A stretch of DNA of 64,000 bases from Chloroflexota bacterium. GTDB taxonomy: Bacteria > Chloroflexota > Anaerolineae > Anaerolineales > UBA11579. The notes under the pieces are model-generated. The model was not told where the DNA came from, ran no database searches, and was given only the letters and a program-made list of their open reading frames with translations. Where the stretch lies: positions 32,511-96,510 of the forward strand of contig JABFGG010000016.1 of assembly GCA_013112575.1 (NCBI GenBank). The letters are read 5' to 3'. This document shows, one piece after another, positions 1-8,972 of this stretch. The translations under genes were made by a program, and so were the position numbers. Each line of letters begins with the position of its first letter. Position 1 is the stretch's first letter.

Positions 1-1582
1 CGTCGATCAATGACTCCAGGCCAAAGGCAGCCTGGTTTACACCAAAGCCACGCATGGCACCGCATGGCAGGTTGTTGGTGTATACAGCTGTGCTTTCTAC
101 ATTGGTGACTGGGAAGTTGTAGGCCCCGGTGGCATGCCCGGCTGAGCGTTCCAACACCTTCATGCCCACTGAAGCGTATGCGCCAGTGTCGCCAAGGAAC
201 TTGACTTTGCAGAAGGTCAACTTGCCTTCACCGTCACTGCCGATCTTGTACTCCATCCAGATGGGATGGCGTTTGGGATGGAAAGCAATCGATTCGTCGC
301 GCGTCATGCGGACCTTGACCGGGCGCTGTAACAGGTGTGCGGCCAGCGCAGCGTGGCCCTGAACTGACAAATCTTCTTTGCCGCCAAAGCCGCCGCCATT
401 GGGCACCATTTTGATGCGGATCTTTTCTATGGGCAGATCCAATAATTTGGCGATTTGGTTTCGGTCATCGAAAATCCCCTGGCTCTGTGAAAGTACTTCA
501 AGGCCATCGTCGGTGGGGTAGGCGACAGCGCTTTCCGGCTCCATGAAGCCGTGTTCGATCATTTGGGTTTCAAAGACCCCTTCAGCTACAAAGGCAGACT
601 GTTCCGTAGCTTCATTTAGATCACCGCGGCTGGTGGTGGTTGTAGACAAGATGTTGTCGTCCAGGTTTGCGTGGACCTTGGGGCTGGAAGGTTGTGAAGC
701 TGTGTGCATATCGATGATAGGCTCTAGGACTTCATATTCGACCCTGATCAAGCCCACAGCCTCGCGCGCCACACTGTCCGATTCGGCCACGACAAGGGCC
801 AAGACATCACCAACATAGTTGGTGGTCTCGCCTTCGGCGATCATCTGGGGCCAGTCTTGCTTGATCAGGCCAACATAACGGTCACCAGGGAAGTCGCTGG
901 CAGTGAATACGTGGATGCCTTCCATGACTTCGGCTTTGCTGGTATCGATCTTAAGAACTTTGGCACGGGGATGGTCACTAAATTTTAGTGCACCATAGGC
1001 CATGCCTTCCATGCGGATGTCATCCACATAGGCGTGTTGGCCCAACACCAGGGCCTGAGACTTATATTTGGGGTGGCGATCACCAATACGTGCTTCAGTT
1101 TGCGGTACTTCGATCTCTTCTTCTTTGTGAATGACTTCGGCGGCATACATGACGGCGTCAACGATCTTCTTGTAGCCGGTGCAGCGGCACAGGTTGGGGG
1201 TGAGGGCTTTTTCTACATCATCGCGCGTAGGCTGCGGATTCTTATTGATCAAAGCATTGGATTGCATCACAATGCCTGGGATACAAAAACCACATTGCAC
1301 ACCGCCTTTGGAGACAAAGGCATTGCTGAACACCGACTGGCGGTATTCGCCCAATCCTTCGGTAGTCAGTACATTGCCATCGGCCACCTTGCTCATGGGA
1401 GTCACGCAAGCCAATACTGCTTTGTTGTTGACGTCAACTACACAACAACCACAGGCGGCTTGGGGAGCACAGCCATCTTTGGGCGATATTATATTTTCGT
1501 GTTCTCTAAGATAAGTTAATAGTGGAAGATCAGGATTCCCATCAAATTCTTTGGGCTGTTGATTGAGCGTAAATCGAATCAA
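1..1582 (-). CDS. Fused xanthine dehydrogenase-type molybdenum hydroxylase (2Fe-2S + Mo domains), C-terminus off the window
   Basis: Translating the minus strand from a TTG at 1582 gives an open frame to the window edge (527 codons, C-terminus missing). The TTG follows GGAGG by 6 bases. Residues 1-150 are the two [2Fe-2S] domains: C38, C44, C46-C47 and C59, then QCGFC (C97, C100) and CRCTGY (C132, C134). From about residue 160 the molybdopterin domain follows, with GGGFGG near residue 396 and the CGAMRGFG loop near the window edge. This is the single-chain XdhC+XdhA architecture seen in selenium-dependent or purine-type xanthine dehydrogenases. The family oxidises purines or N-heterocycles, and no FAD subunit is visible here. 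The substrate is unknown. The first cluster has C-x5-C-x-CC rather than C-x4-C-x2-C, a variant I recall from other fused hydroxylases. Its head-to-head position next to the tungstate/molybdate regulator is suggestive. Confidence 0.88.
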   Translation of the reverse strand, partial: MIRFTLNQQPKEFDGNPDLPLLTYLREHENIISPKDGCAPQAACGCCVVDVNNKAVLACVTPMSKVADGNVLTTEGLGEYRQSVFSNAFVSKGGVQCGFCIPGIVMQSNALINKNPQPTRDDVEKALTPNLCRCTGYKKIVDAVMYAAEVIHKEEEIEVPQTEARIGDRHPKYKSQALVLGQHAYVDDIRMEGMAYGALKFSDHPRAKVLKIDTSKAEVMEGIHVFTASDFPGDRYVGLIKQDWPQMIAEGETTNYVGDVLALVVAESDSVAREAVGLIRVEYEVLEPIIDMHTASQPSSPKVHANLDDNILSTTTTSRGDLNEATEQSAFVAEGVFETQMIEHGFMEPESAVAYPTDDGLEVLSQSQGIFDDRNQIAKLLDLPIEKIRIKMVPNGGGFGGKEDLSVQGHAALAAHLLQRPVKVRMTRDESIAFHPKRHPIWMEYKIGSDGEGKLTFCKVKFLGDTGAYASVGMKVLERSAGHATGAYNFPVTNVESTAVYTNNLPCGAMRGFGVNQAAFGLESLID

Positions 1583-2063
1583 AAGGTACCTCCAATTGGA
1601 TTACTCATAGCTGTAACTGAATTTGTGGTGGACAAAAAAGGACTTGATTTGATAAGAGGATATTGGGAAAATGCCACATATTGAGCATGATTCCCTGAGT
1701 AGTTGCACCAACAAACTTGTGCAAGATACGTGGGTTGCCCGGTGTGGGCAGCAGATATATCGGGTAGGCGCATTGAATCGGCGGACTGGAACGCGGCACT
1801 TTTCGACGGGGTGATGTGCCCCCGACGCCGGCATGGACCTGATTTTGTCCATGACGACCGCCGATCCCGATGTAAGCATTGTAGCAAAATCACAAGTCGA
1901 ATGCAATACGTGGTCCAGTCAAGGGAACTGTCAGGCTTACCCTCAAATATTATCCTTCGACTTATTGATTTTGAAATTTAAGGGTGTTTATTGCATTCTT
2001 CCCCCTAATATATTATATTATTCCTTAACATTAAGTATTTATTTACAATAATCAGCGTGTAAC
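1583..2063. other. Divergent intergenic region without a convincing gene
   Basis: This 481-base region separates the minus-strand hydroxylase from the plus-strand regulator. Short open frames on both strands overlap each other, have no ribosome-binding site and resemble no family I know. The right half is very AT-rich and holds the probable promoter and palindrome listed separately. I see no RNA element that I can name. Confidence 0.5.
1991..2020 (+). promoter_or_regulatory. Probable promoter of the tup operon with an AT-rich palindrome over the -10
   Basis: TTGCAT (1991-1996) and TATATT (2014-2019) are 17 bases apart. The -10 lies inside the 15-base palindrome TAATATA-T-TATATTA (2006-2020). 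ModE-type operators are also AT-rich TATA palindromes, so control by the adjacent oxyanion-binding regulator is a reasonable inference. The local base composition makes chance palindromes fairly likely. Confidence 0.4.
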
Positions 2064-3062
2064 GTGAAGCCTCTCCAGAGTATTGATTCCTTTGACTTGC
2101 TAAAACTATTGGGTGACCCTCGACGCCTGAAGATCTTGCGCTTGCTGATGGCAAAACCGGCTACACTATCCCAGTTGGGCAAAACATTGGGGATACATGC
2201 GGCCAAAGTTCGTCACCATTTGAAGCAATTGGAAGAAGCCGGGCTGATTGAACTTAGCTCTACGCGTGCGGTACGCGGATTCATTGAAAAATACTACGCG
2301 GCCACAGCCCAGGCCTACTGTATAAATCTCACTATAACCCCAGCGCATACTGGCAAAAACACATTTCTGGTAACTGGAAGTGATGATCTTGCCCTGGAAC
2401 TGCTCACATCCGCGCTGAGCGAGCATAAGGCTGGACCGGACCTACAGGTCGTTCCTGTGGGCAGCCTGGATGGTTTGATCTCTCTCCGGCAGGGGCTGGG
2501 TCAAATCGCCGGTTGTCATCTCTATGACCCTCCCAGCGGGGACTACAACCTGCCATACGTGCGCCATCTTTTCCCCGACCTGGATATACGCGTCATTACC
2601 CTGGCGCGGCGTGAACAGGGACTGCTCACCGCCCCAGGGAACCCGCTTGGAATTCGGGACTTGCCAGATATATTTAACAATAATGCGCGTTTCATCAACC
2701 GCAACAAAGGCTCAGGCACACGTATCTGGCTGGACCAACGCTTGCGAGATGAGGGGCTACCAATCCAAAAGATGCGGGGCTACGACCGTGAGGTCAATAC
2801 ACACATGCAAGTGGCACAGACAATCTCCAAAAATCAGGCAGACACAGGCCTGGGTCTGTTGGCTGCGGCCCGCAAGTACGACCTGGACTTTGTGCCGCTC
2901 TTTGAAGAACGCTTTGACCTTGCTATCCCAACGGAACATTGTGAGAACCCCAGGCTATTACCGATGTTTGAGTACCTGCACTCTGGCGAGTTCCGGCAGA
3001 ATGTGGGCGTCTTGGGAGGCTACGACGCTACGGATGCAGGGGGCGAACACATCCTGGCCTGA
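2064..3062 (+). CDS. Winged-helix regulator fused to a molybdate/tungstate-binding PBP-like domain
   Basis: 332 residues with a GTG start. Residues 8-75 form an ArsR-type winged helix (LLKLLGDPRRLKILRLL and the recognition-helix region AAKVRHHLKQLEEAGLI). The rest, from about 100 to 325, is a periplasmic-binding-protein-like domain of the COG1910 type, with NKGSGTRIWLDQ and ADTGLGLLAAA, as in regulators that sense molybdate or tungstate. It has no signal peptide and so is cytoplasmic. It lies 34 bases before tupA in the same orientation, which points to oxyanion-responsive control of the importer and perhaps of the divergent hydroxylase. Which oxyanion it binds cannot be read from the sequence; the neighbouring TupA favours tungstate. 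Confidence 0.82.
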   Translation: MKPLQSIDSFDLLKLLGDPRRLKILRLLMAKPATLSQLGKTLGIHAAKVRHHLKQLEEAGLIELSSTRAVRGFIEKYYAATAQAYCINLTITPAHTGKNTFLVTGSDDLALELLTSALSEHKAGPDLQVVPVGSLDGLISLRQGLGQIAGCHLYDPPSGDYNLPYVRHLFPDLDIRVITLARREQGLLTAPGNPLGIRDLPDIFNNNARFINRNKGSGTRIWLDQRLRDEGLPIQKMRGYDREVNTHMQVAQTISKNQADTGLGLLAAARKYDLDFVPLFEERFDLAIPTEHCENPRLLPMFEYLHSGEFRQNVGVLGGYDATDAGGEHILA

Positions 3063-3096
3063 TTCTAAAAACAATTTTAATTGAGGAGAACCATCA

Positions 3097-3951
3097 ATGA
3101 AGCACCCTTTGAAACTCTTAATTCTCGCCTTGTTGCTGCTGCTGACGGCTTGCGCTCTGGCGCAACCACAGGTTCTGCGTCTGGCAACCACGACCAGCAC
3201 CGATAATTCGGGCTTGTTGGAGGCTATCCTCCCCGATTTTGAGAAACGCTACAATGCCCAGGTTGATGTGATCGCAGTCGGTACTGGCCAGGCCCTATCT
3301 CTTGGTGAGGCCGGTGACGTGGATATCATTCTGGTGCACGCTCTCAGCCGCGAGGATGAGTTCGTCGCCAACCAGCATGGTACCGAACGCTTTGATGTCA
3401 TGTACAACGATTTTGTGCTCGTAGGGCCTGAGGATGATCCGGCAGGTGTCAATGGCATGCTCCTTGCCCAGGATGCGCTGGCGGCCATCGCTGCAAGTGA
3501 GGCTACCTTTGCCTCACGCGGTGATGACAGTGGCACACATACCAAAGAGCGCGGCCTCTGGAAAGTCGCTGGCCTGAACGCTGACCCGCAAGGCGATTGG
3601 TATAAATCCCTGGGGCAGGGCATGGGCGACACCCTGCGATTTGCCGATGAGACCCAGGCTTACACGCTCACCGACCGCGGCACTTTCCTTGCTTTGCAGG
3701 ATGGTTTTTCCAACTTGGTGGTGCTGGTCGGTGGTGGCAATATCGCAGAGAATCAGGACCCCGCCTTGTTGAACCCCTATGGTGTCATCCCTATCAACCC
3801 GGACAAAGGCGACATCAACCTCGACCTGGCCCAGGACTTTGTAGAGTGGCTGACCAGTGTGGATACACAGGCTGCCATTGAAGAGTTCGGTGTTGAGACC
3901 TTTGGGCAGCCTCTTTTTTATCCTGACTCACAAGCCTGGAATGACCGGTAA
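3097..3951 (+). CDS. tupA: Tungstate ABC transporter substrate-binding lipoprotein TupA
   Basis: 284 residues with an N-terminal hydrophobic signal and a lipobox (LLTAC, Cys at about 19), so the protein is probably anchored outside the membrane. The mature protein opens with LRLATTTSTDNSGLL, the TTTS oxyanion-binding signature typical of TupA, and continues with VGTGQAL and SRGDDSGTHTKE, which line the tungstate site in this family. TupA proteins bind tungstate very tightly and discriminate against molybdate. It is followed by tupB and tupC. Three tungsten-type aldehyde oxidoreductases lie about 13 kb downstream, giving the imported metal an obvious destination. A molybdate or WtpA-like role is less likely given the motif and the order of the operon. 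Confidence 0.93.
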   Translation: MKHPLKLLILALLLLLTACALAQPQVLRLATTTSTDNSGLLEAILPDFEKRYNAQVDVIAVGTGQALSLGEAGDVDIILVHALSREDEFVANQHGTERFDVMYNDFVLVGPEDDPAGVNGMLLAQDALAAIAASEATFASRGDDSGTHTKERGLWKVAGLNADPQGDWYKSLGQGMGDTLRFADETQAYTLTDRGTFLALQDGFSNLVVLVGGGNIAENQDPALLNPYGVIPINPDKGDINLDLAQDFVEWLTSVDTQAAIEEFGVETFGQPLFYPDSQAWNDR

Positions 3952-3979
3952 TTAGGGAACAGGACAGCCACTAGACACT

Positions 3980-4681
3980 ATGGAAGTTCTGTTTGAGGCC
4001 CTTCTCGATGCCTTTGGCTTGATCATTGACCTGGATCCGGAACTACGCGCCATCGTTGGCTTGACTTTGCGCGTGACCGGTATCGGATTGGTCCTGGCAA
4101 TGGTGCTTGGCATTCCCATAGGTGTCGGGTTGGGCCTCAGTAAGCGTATCCCCGCAGCAGGCTGTGTTGTCCCTCTGATCTATACCGGTATGGGTTTACC
4201 GCCCGTGGTTGTCGGTCTCTTCGTCTATTTGTTCTTGTCGAATCAGGGGCCGCTGGGGGATTTCCGCTGGCTGTTCACTCCGACAGCCATGATCATCGCC
4301 CAGACCATTATCGCTTTGCCCTTGGTAATTGGCTTGACCCTGACCGCCATCCAATCCATTGATCCCATGCTTCCGTTGCAGGTACGTGCCCTGGGGGCCA
4401 CACGCGGCCAGCTTGCCTGGACGATGTTAGCCGAAGCGCGCCTGGGGTTGTTCGCTGCTATTGTGGCGGCTTTCGGCAGTATTATCTCAGAAGTTGGCGC
4501 GGTCATGCTGGTGGGGGGCAACATCGCTGGGGAGACGCGCGTGCTCACAACCGCCATCGTATTGGAAACGCGCAAAGGCAACATCTCCCTGGCGCTGGCC
4601 CTGGGGCTTATCCTCCTTGGCCTGGCTTTCCTGGCCAACCTGGTCATGTATCGTTTGCAGGTGCAGGGGGCATCTAAGTAA
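3980..4681 (+). CDS. tupB: Tungstate ABC transporter permease TupB
   Basis: 233 residues with about five or six hydrophobic membrane segments. The cytoplasmic EAA loop reads RALGATRGQLAWTMLAEARLG at about 135-155 and is the contact site for TupC. The GMGLPPVVVGLFVY segment is characteristic of TupB-type permeases. The gene sits 28 bases after tupA and abuts tupC (tupC's ATG follows tupB's stop directly), so translation is likely coupled. The length is normal for the family. Confidence 0.92.
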   Translation: MEVLFEALLDAFGLIIDLDPELRAIVGLTLRVTGIGLVLAMVLGIPIGVGLGLSKRIPAAGCVVPLIYTGMGLPPVVVGLFVYLFLSNQGPLGDFRWLFTPTAMIIAQTIIALPLVIGLTLTAIQSIDPMLPLQVRALGATRGQLAWTMLAEARLGLFAAIVAAFGSIISEVGAVMLVGGNIAGETRVLTTAIVLETRKGNISLALALGLILLGLAFLANLVMYRLQVQGASK

Positions 4682-5407
4682 ATGGGACAGGCGATCTATG
4701 CATTGGAAAATGTCCAGCAAAATTACGACGGGCGTTGTGTACTGGATATTGAATCATTGTCTGTAATGCAGGGGGAAGTGCTTGCCATAGTAGGGCCCAG
4801 CGGCGCTGGGAAAAGCACCTTGCTGCGCTTGCTGAACTTTTTAGAAGCCCCATTTTCCGGCAGCCTGACCTTTGATGGCGAGACGGCAAGCGCCGAAATG
4901 GATATCGAGCAACGCCGCCGGGTCACGATGGTGTTCCAACATCCCGTCATGTTAAAGCGCAGCCTGGATGCTAACCTGCACTTTGGCTTTGCTCTCAGGG
5001 GGGAGAAACTTTCTGAGGAGTTGCGAGCGGAGTGGTTGCAGCGCCTGGGACTGATGGGTTTGCGAACTCAAGCTGCCAACAAACTATCGGCGGGAGAGAT
5101 GCAGCGCGTGGCCCTGGCCCGCGCCCTGATCGTCGAACCGGACGTGCTGTTGCTGGATGAACCTACTGCCAACCTCGACCCGGCCAACGTGGCCTTGATG
5201 GAAAAGATCGTGCGGGAAGAAAACGAGAAAAACCACACCACCATCGTGCTGGTTACGCATAATGTCTTTCAGGCGCGCCGCCTGGCGCAGCGTACAGCTT
5301 TGCTGATTGATGGCAAACTCATTGAAATCACGGATACGGAGCAGTTCTTTGAGCAGCCCGAAACAGAGCAAACGGCTGCCTTTGTGCGGGGCGAATTTAT
5401 TTATTGA
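4682..5407 (+). CDS. tupC: Tungstate ABC transporter ATPase TupC
   Basis: 241 residues forming one ABC ATPase domain. Walker A is GPSGAGKST (about 38-46), the Q-loop is VFQHP, the signature LSAGEMQRVALARAL is a mild LSGGQ variant usual in this family, Walker B is LLLDEPTANLD, and the switch histidine is in LVTHNVFQA. It has no C-terminal MOP domain, which fits TupC rather than ModC. It directly abuts tupB and is the last gene of the operon. The minus-strand ubiX gene ends 17 bases later, so the two converge. Confidence 0.92.
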   Translation: MGQAIYALENVQQNYDGRCVLDIESLSVMQGEVLAIVGPSGAGKSTLLRLLNFLEAPFSGSLTFDGETASAEMDIEQRRRVTMVFQHPVMLKRSLDANLHFGFALRGEKLSEELRAEWLQRLGLMGLRTQAANKLSAGEMQRVALARALIVEPDVLLLDEPTANLDPANVALMEKIVREENEKNHTTIVLVTHNVFQARRLAQRTALLIDGKLIEITDTEQFFEQPETEQTAAFVRGEFIY

Positions 5408-5423
5408 CCAGCCTTACGGTTGC

Positions 5424-6023
5424 CTACGAATCTTCCAGTCCATCCCAGGGTTTGTAGTATTCGTTCTCGATCCCCAAACGCATGAAGATGCGGCCCACCA
5501 GATTGTCTACGATGTCGTCAATGCTCTTTGGCTGGGCGTAAAAGGCGGGGACTGGGGGGTAGATGACGGCCCCGATACGGGCGGCTTGTGACATCTGGTC
5601 CAGGTGTCCGGCGTGCAAGGGGGTTTCCCGAACGGCCAGCACCAGATTGCGACCTTCTTTCAGCGTGACATCGGCGGCGCGGGTGATCAAATTGTCGGCA
5701 TAGCTATTGGCGATGGCTGATAAGGTTTTGATCGAGCAGGGAAGGACCACCATACCCGCCGTCATGAAGGAACCGGAGGCAATTGTCGCACCAACCTCGT
5801 TGTTTTTGTAGGCTACGTCGGCCAATCGCAGCACATCTTTAAAGCGCCAATCGGTTTCATGTTGGATGGTCAGTTTTGCTGCCTGGGAGATTACCAGATG
5901 GGTTTCAATATCCAGTGCTTTGGCATGTTCCAGCATGCGAATGCCCAATATGGCCCCAGACCCACCTGTGATGCCAATGATCAAACGCTTTGTAATCATA
6001 TTGTCATTTAGTTTCGTGGACAA
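5424..6023 (-). CDS. ubiX: UbiX-family flavin prenyltransferase
   Basis: 199 residues. The Rossmann-like flavoprotein opens with LIIGITGGSGAILGIRML, and the family signature follows (PCSIKTLSAIANSYADNL, RAADVTLKE, LVLAVRETPLH). UbiX joins a dimethylallyl group to FMN, giving prenylated FMN, the cofactor of UbiD decarboxylases; a UbiD-family gene lies at 15651. Two in-frame starts exist: 6023, and an ATG at 5999 directly before the conserved strand. The shorter one matches the usual family N-terminus better. It sits 18 bases after the LacI gene on the same strand and may be co-transcribed with it. Confidence 0.92.
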   Translation of the reverse strand: MSTKLNDNMITKRLIIGITGGSGAILGIRMLEHAKALDIETHLVISQAAKLTIQHETDWRFKDVLRLADVAYKNNEVGATIASGSFMTAGMVVLPCSIKTLSAIANSYADNLITRAADVTLKEGRNLVLAVRETPLHAGHLDQMSQAARIGAVIYPPVPAFYAQPKSIDDIVDNLVGRIFMRLGIENEYYKPWDGLEDS

Positions 6024-6041
6024 GTAACTTCAGTAAGCAGA

Positions 6042-7037
6042 TTAAACGCTTTCTCCCAGTCGCAGGGAAACAGGGCGGATCGCAAAATTCGAATCGAGGT
6101 CATTGCCCTCGATCTCATCCAAAAGCAGGCCAGCCGCGTATTGCCCCAGTTCTTCAACCTGCACGGCTACCGTGGTCAATTTGGGCGTCACCAGGTCTGC
6201 CCAGATCGTGCCGCCATAGCCTGCCACGGCGATGTCGTCCGGGATAGATAATTTCTTATTTTGGAGATGCTGCAGTGCAGAAATGCCCATCAGATCACTG
6301 GTGCAGATGATGGCGTCTACATTACGTTCGAGGAGTACGTCAGTTGCAGCGCGGGTTTCTTCCGGGCGAAAGAAACCTTCCAGGATAAGATCATCGCGGA
6401 TCTCAATGTTATGAGCCGTTAGACTTCTCTTGTAGCCCCGGATCTTGATGAGTGCATCTGGGTGCTCGTTGACACCCACGATCAGGCCGATGGAACGGTG
6501 GCCCTTTTCGATCAAATGGTCAGTGATTTGCTGCATGCCGCTGAGTTGGTCCGGGCATACTTCCAGCACATTTGATTCTTGAAAGGTCCTGGACACATAC
6601 ACCAGCGAGGGTTCCATGCCAATGGCATCGCGGATCATCTCCGTTGAATTGATTTGTCCAAAGGGATGGCCGATGAGTACCACGCCACTTGCCATCATCG
6701 TAGATAAGGTTCTTAATATCTTCAGTTCTCGCCGGGAACTGCCCTGTGTCATCACGGTGATGAGGATGAAACGTGAATCCTGGATGCGACGGTCGATGCC
6801 AGAGATGATCCCGGAAATGCCGGGCTGGTAAATGTCGGGGGCTACAACAACGATGGTCCGGCTGCGGCCCCTGCGCAGGCCCTGGGCGATGATGTTGGGT
6901 TGGTAGTTGGTTTGCTTGATAGCGTCGAGGATGCGTTGTTCTGTCTCAGGGGTGACGGACAGTTCACCGGATAGGTATCTTGAGACTGTGGAAACATTAA
7001 CTTTTGCGATTTCCGCCACATTTTTTACAGTTGCCAT
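6042..7037 (-). CDS. LacI-family transcriptional regulator
   Basis: 331 residues. An N-terminal LacI helix-turn-helix (VAEIAKVNVSTVSRYLSG, about 6-24) and hinge (ALRRGRSRT region near 57-65) are followed by a sugar-binding-protein-like effector domain to the C-terminus. The gene is divergent from the ThDP-enzyme operon. The intergenic region carries a typical LacI palindrome on the -35 box, and a nearly identical element precedes the CUT1 importer operon at 14.9 kb. The regulator therefore probably controls both. The effector is unknown, most likely a sugar or sugar acid taken up by that importer. Confidence 0.93.
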   Translation of the reverse strand: MATVKNVAEIAKVNVSTVSRYLSGELSVTPETEQRILDAIKQTNYQPNIIAQGLRRGRSRTIVVVAPDIYQPGISGIISGIDRRIQDSRFILITVMTQGSSRRELKILRTLSTMMASGVVLIGHPFGQINSTEMIRDAIGMEPSLVYVSRTFQESNVLEVCPDQLSGMQQITDHLIEKGHRSIGLIVGVNEHPDALIKIRGYKRSLTAHNIEIRDDLILEGFFRPEETRAATDVLLERNVDAIICTSDLMGISALQHLQNKKLSIPDDIAVAGYGGTIWADLVTPKLTTVAVQVEELGQYAAGLLLDEIEGNDLDSNFAIRPVSLRLGESV

Positions 7038-7152
7038 AATTTTCCTTCAGAGCCGGGTGCAAAGCAGGGTGTTTCTTCAATATCTCATGAAATCGTTTGT
7101 GCGCTTGAAATTATAGCATAGGGAGGAGATGGAAGACTTCGGAACACCTAGC

Positions 7153-7181
7153 TTGACAAACGTTTGCGTAAATGCTATCTT
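7153..7181 (+). promoter_or_regulatory. Promoter of the ThDP operon with a LacI operator on the -35
   Basis: TTGACA (7153-7158), a 17-base spacer and TATCTT (7176-7181) form a good promoter. The palindrome CAAACGTTTG (7157-7166), of the usual LacI type, overlaps the -35 and spacer, so a bound repressor would block RNA polymerase. The 16 bases from TTGACA to TTTGCG recur unchanged at 14946-14931 on the other strand. Confidence 0.75.
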
Positions 7182-7263
7182 AGGTTAGCTTCCCTCCACT
7201 TTTTTCAGGGAAAATTACCAGTTTTTGCAACTGGATAAACGAAATCATTTCAAAGGACTTCAA

Positions 7264-8961
7264 GTGGCAACTGAATATAAACATACTGGATTTGCATTGG
7301 CCAAGATGTTGATGGACTATGGGGTGGAATACATCTTTGGTATCCCCGGAGGGCAAACCCTCCCACTTTATGACGCCAGTTACGCGCATAGTAAACAACT
7401 CAAACACATTTCCGTGCGTGACGAGCGCCATGCCGGGCACGCCGCCTGCGTTTATTCACGCGTATCGGGGAAGTTGGGCGTGTGTGACGCTACGGTTGGC
7501 CCAGGCGTGACCAACCTGCCGAGTGCATTGGGCGAAGCCTTGAACTCTTCGACGCCGTTCCTGGCGATTGCCGGTGAACATCCCGTCGGTTGGGCCAATA
7601 AGATCGACTTTGGGCGTGCCTCACAGGGCATTGACCAGATCAGTATGCTCAAGCCCGTCAGTAAAAAGGTCATTTACGTTCCCACGCAAGACAGCCTGCC
7701 AGAACTGGTAAAAACCGCTTTCCTGGAAGCCACTACTGGCAGACCAGGCCCGGTCGTACTGGTCATCCCTGCTGATGTTTTTAAGCATGAGGGTGGCCCG
7801 CAAGAGATCGAAAATTATATCGAGCCTGGCCTCAACCACTATCCCACCTATCGCACTGCCCCCGATCCGGAGGCCATCACGAAAGCAGCCACCCTGCTGC
7901 GAGATGCCAAGTCCCCCGTTATGCTGGTGGGGGGTGGCACGCTGCTCTCCGGGGCCATGGAAGAAGCCCAAAAAGTTGCCGAATATCTGTCCATGCCGGT
8001 GGTCAGTACCATTACCGGTAAAGGCACCCTGGCTTATGAACACGAATTGAACATGGGCACAGTCGGTATCTTTGCTAATGCCCATTGCGCCGATCCCACG
8101 TTGCGGGAAGCAGACCTTGTATTCATGGTCGGCACCAAGAATTCACAGAGTTCTACCTTCTTGTGGACGGTGCCCACACCGGAGCAAAAGGTCATCCACC
8201 TGGACGTTGACCCCGGTGAGATCGGGCGTATTTTCCGTACGGATGTGGGCCTGGCTGGGGACGCCAAACTGGGTCTGGAAGCCCTCTATCAGGAATTGAA
8301 AGCAGGTGGGGAGATTCCTGTCAATGCAAAGCGAATTGAAAAACTCACCGAATTGAAAGCCGCCTGGCAGGCCAAAAAAGAAGAACTCTACGCCCGGGAT
8401 AACACTCCCATCCAGCCTTATCGCGTCATGGATGCCGTCAACAAGACTTTAGGTCCGGATGATTATCTGGCCTGTGATGCTGGTTTCGCCAGTGGTTGGG
8501 GGGCACTCTATTTTGAACAAAAAAGTGCCGGACGGCGCAGCCTGTTCCCCCGCGGTTTGGCCGGGCTAGGATTTTCCGTGGCTGCCGGCATTGGCGCTCA
8601 GTTGGCTGCGCCGGATAGCCGCGTGGTAACCATTGCGGGCGACGCCGGCTTTAGTTACGACATGGCTGAGCTAACTGTCCAGGCCCAACTGGGTCTGCCC
8701 ATCGTCAACATCGTGCTCAACAATTCGGCATATGGCTGGGTCAAGTGGGCCGAACAAGCCTGGTACGATGGCAGCTTCAGTGCCTCCGAATTGCAATCTG
8801 TAGATTTTGCCAAGGTTGCCGAGGGTGTGGGATGTGTGGGCGTCAAAGTTGATGAACCGGCACAGATCGAACCCTCTTTGAAAGAAGCGCTAAAACTAAA
8901 TAAACCGGTAGTATTGGACATCACCATTGATGATGAAAGTACCCCCAACATCCCCATGTAG
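7264..8961 (+). CDS. Thiamine-diphosphate enzyme of the acetolactate synthase / 2-oxoacid decarboxylase superfamily
   Basis: About 565 residues with all three family domains. The PYR domain holds the catalytic glutamate in VRDERHAGHAA, the central domain is about 190-330, and the PP domain carries GDAGFSYDMAEL (Mg/ThDP motif, GDG changed to GDA) ending in the NN pair (VLNNSAYGW). I prefer a GTG start at 7264, which follows AAAGGA by 6 bases, over an in-frame TTG at 7225. Such enzymes decarboxylate or carboligate 2-oxoacids. No acetolactate synthase small subunit is adjacent, and the partners (VOC protein, epimerase, DUF1152) argue for a catabolic rather than a valine-biosynthetic role. The substrate is unknown. 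Confidence 0.85.
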   Translation: MATEYKHTGFALAKMLMDYGVEYIFGIPGGQTLPLYDASYAHSKQLKHISVRDERHAGHAACVYSRVSGKLGVCDATVGPGVTNLPSALGEALNSSTPFLAIAGEHPVGWANKIDFGRASQGIDQISMLKPVSKKVIYVPTQDSLPELVKTAFLEATTGRPGPVVLVIPADVFKHEGGPQEIENYIEPGLNHYPTYRTAPDPEAITKAATLLRDAKSPVMLVGGGTLLSGAMEEAQKVAEYLSMPVVSTITGKGTLAYEHELNMGTVGIFANAHCADPTLREADLVFMVGTKNSQSSTFLWTVPTPEQKVIHLDVDPGEIGRIFRTDVGLAGDAKLGLEALYQELKAGGEIPVNAKRIEKLTELKAAWQAKKEELYARDNTPIQPYRVMDAVNKTLGPDDYLACDAGFASGWGALYFEQKSAGRRSLFPRGLAGLGFSVAAGIGAQLAAPDSRVVTIAGDAGFSYDMAELTVQAQLGLPIVNIVLNNSAYGWVKWAEQAWYDGSFSASELQSVDFAKVAEGVGCVGVKVDEPAQIEPSLKEALKLNKPVVLDITIDDESTPNIPM

Positions 8962-8972
8962 GAAGGGAAACT

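Noticed and set aside
129..1519. Several plus-strand open frames of 77-161 codons
   Set aside because: They lie opposite the molybdenum hydroxylase, whose minus-strand frame shows conserved Cys and pterin motifs; the plus-strand frames resemble nothing.
1579..1906. Minus-strand open frames of 64-104 codons upstream of the hydroxylase
   Set aside because: No ribosome site, no family resemblance, several overlapping alternatives; the last codons only overlap the true TTG start region.
7264..8961. Acetolactate synthase for branched-chain amino acids
   Set aside because: No small regulatory subunit, no ilvC/leu genes nearby, and the operon has sugar-type LacI control.
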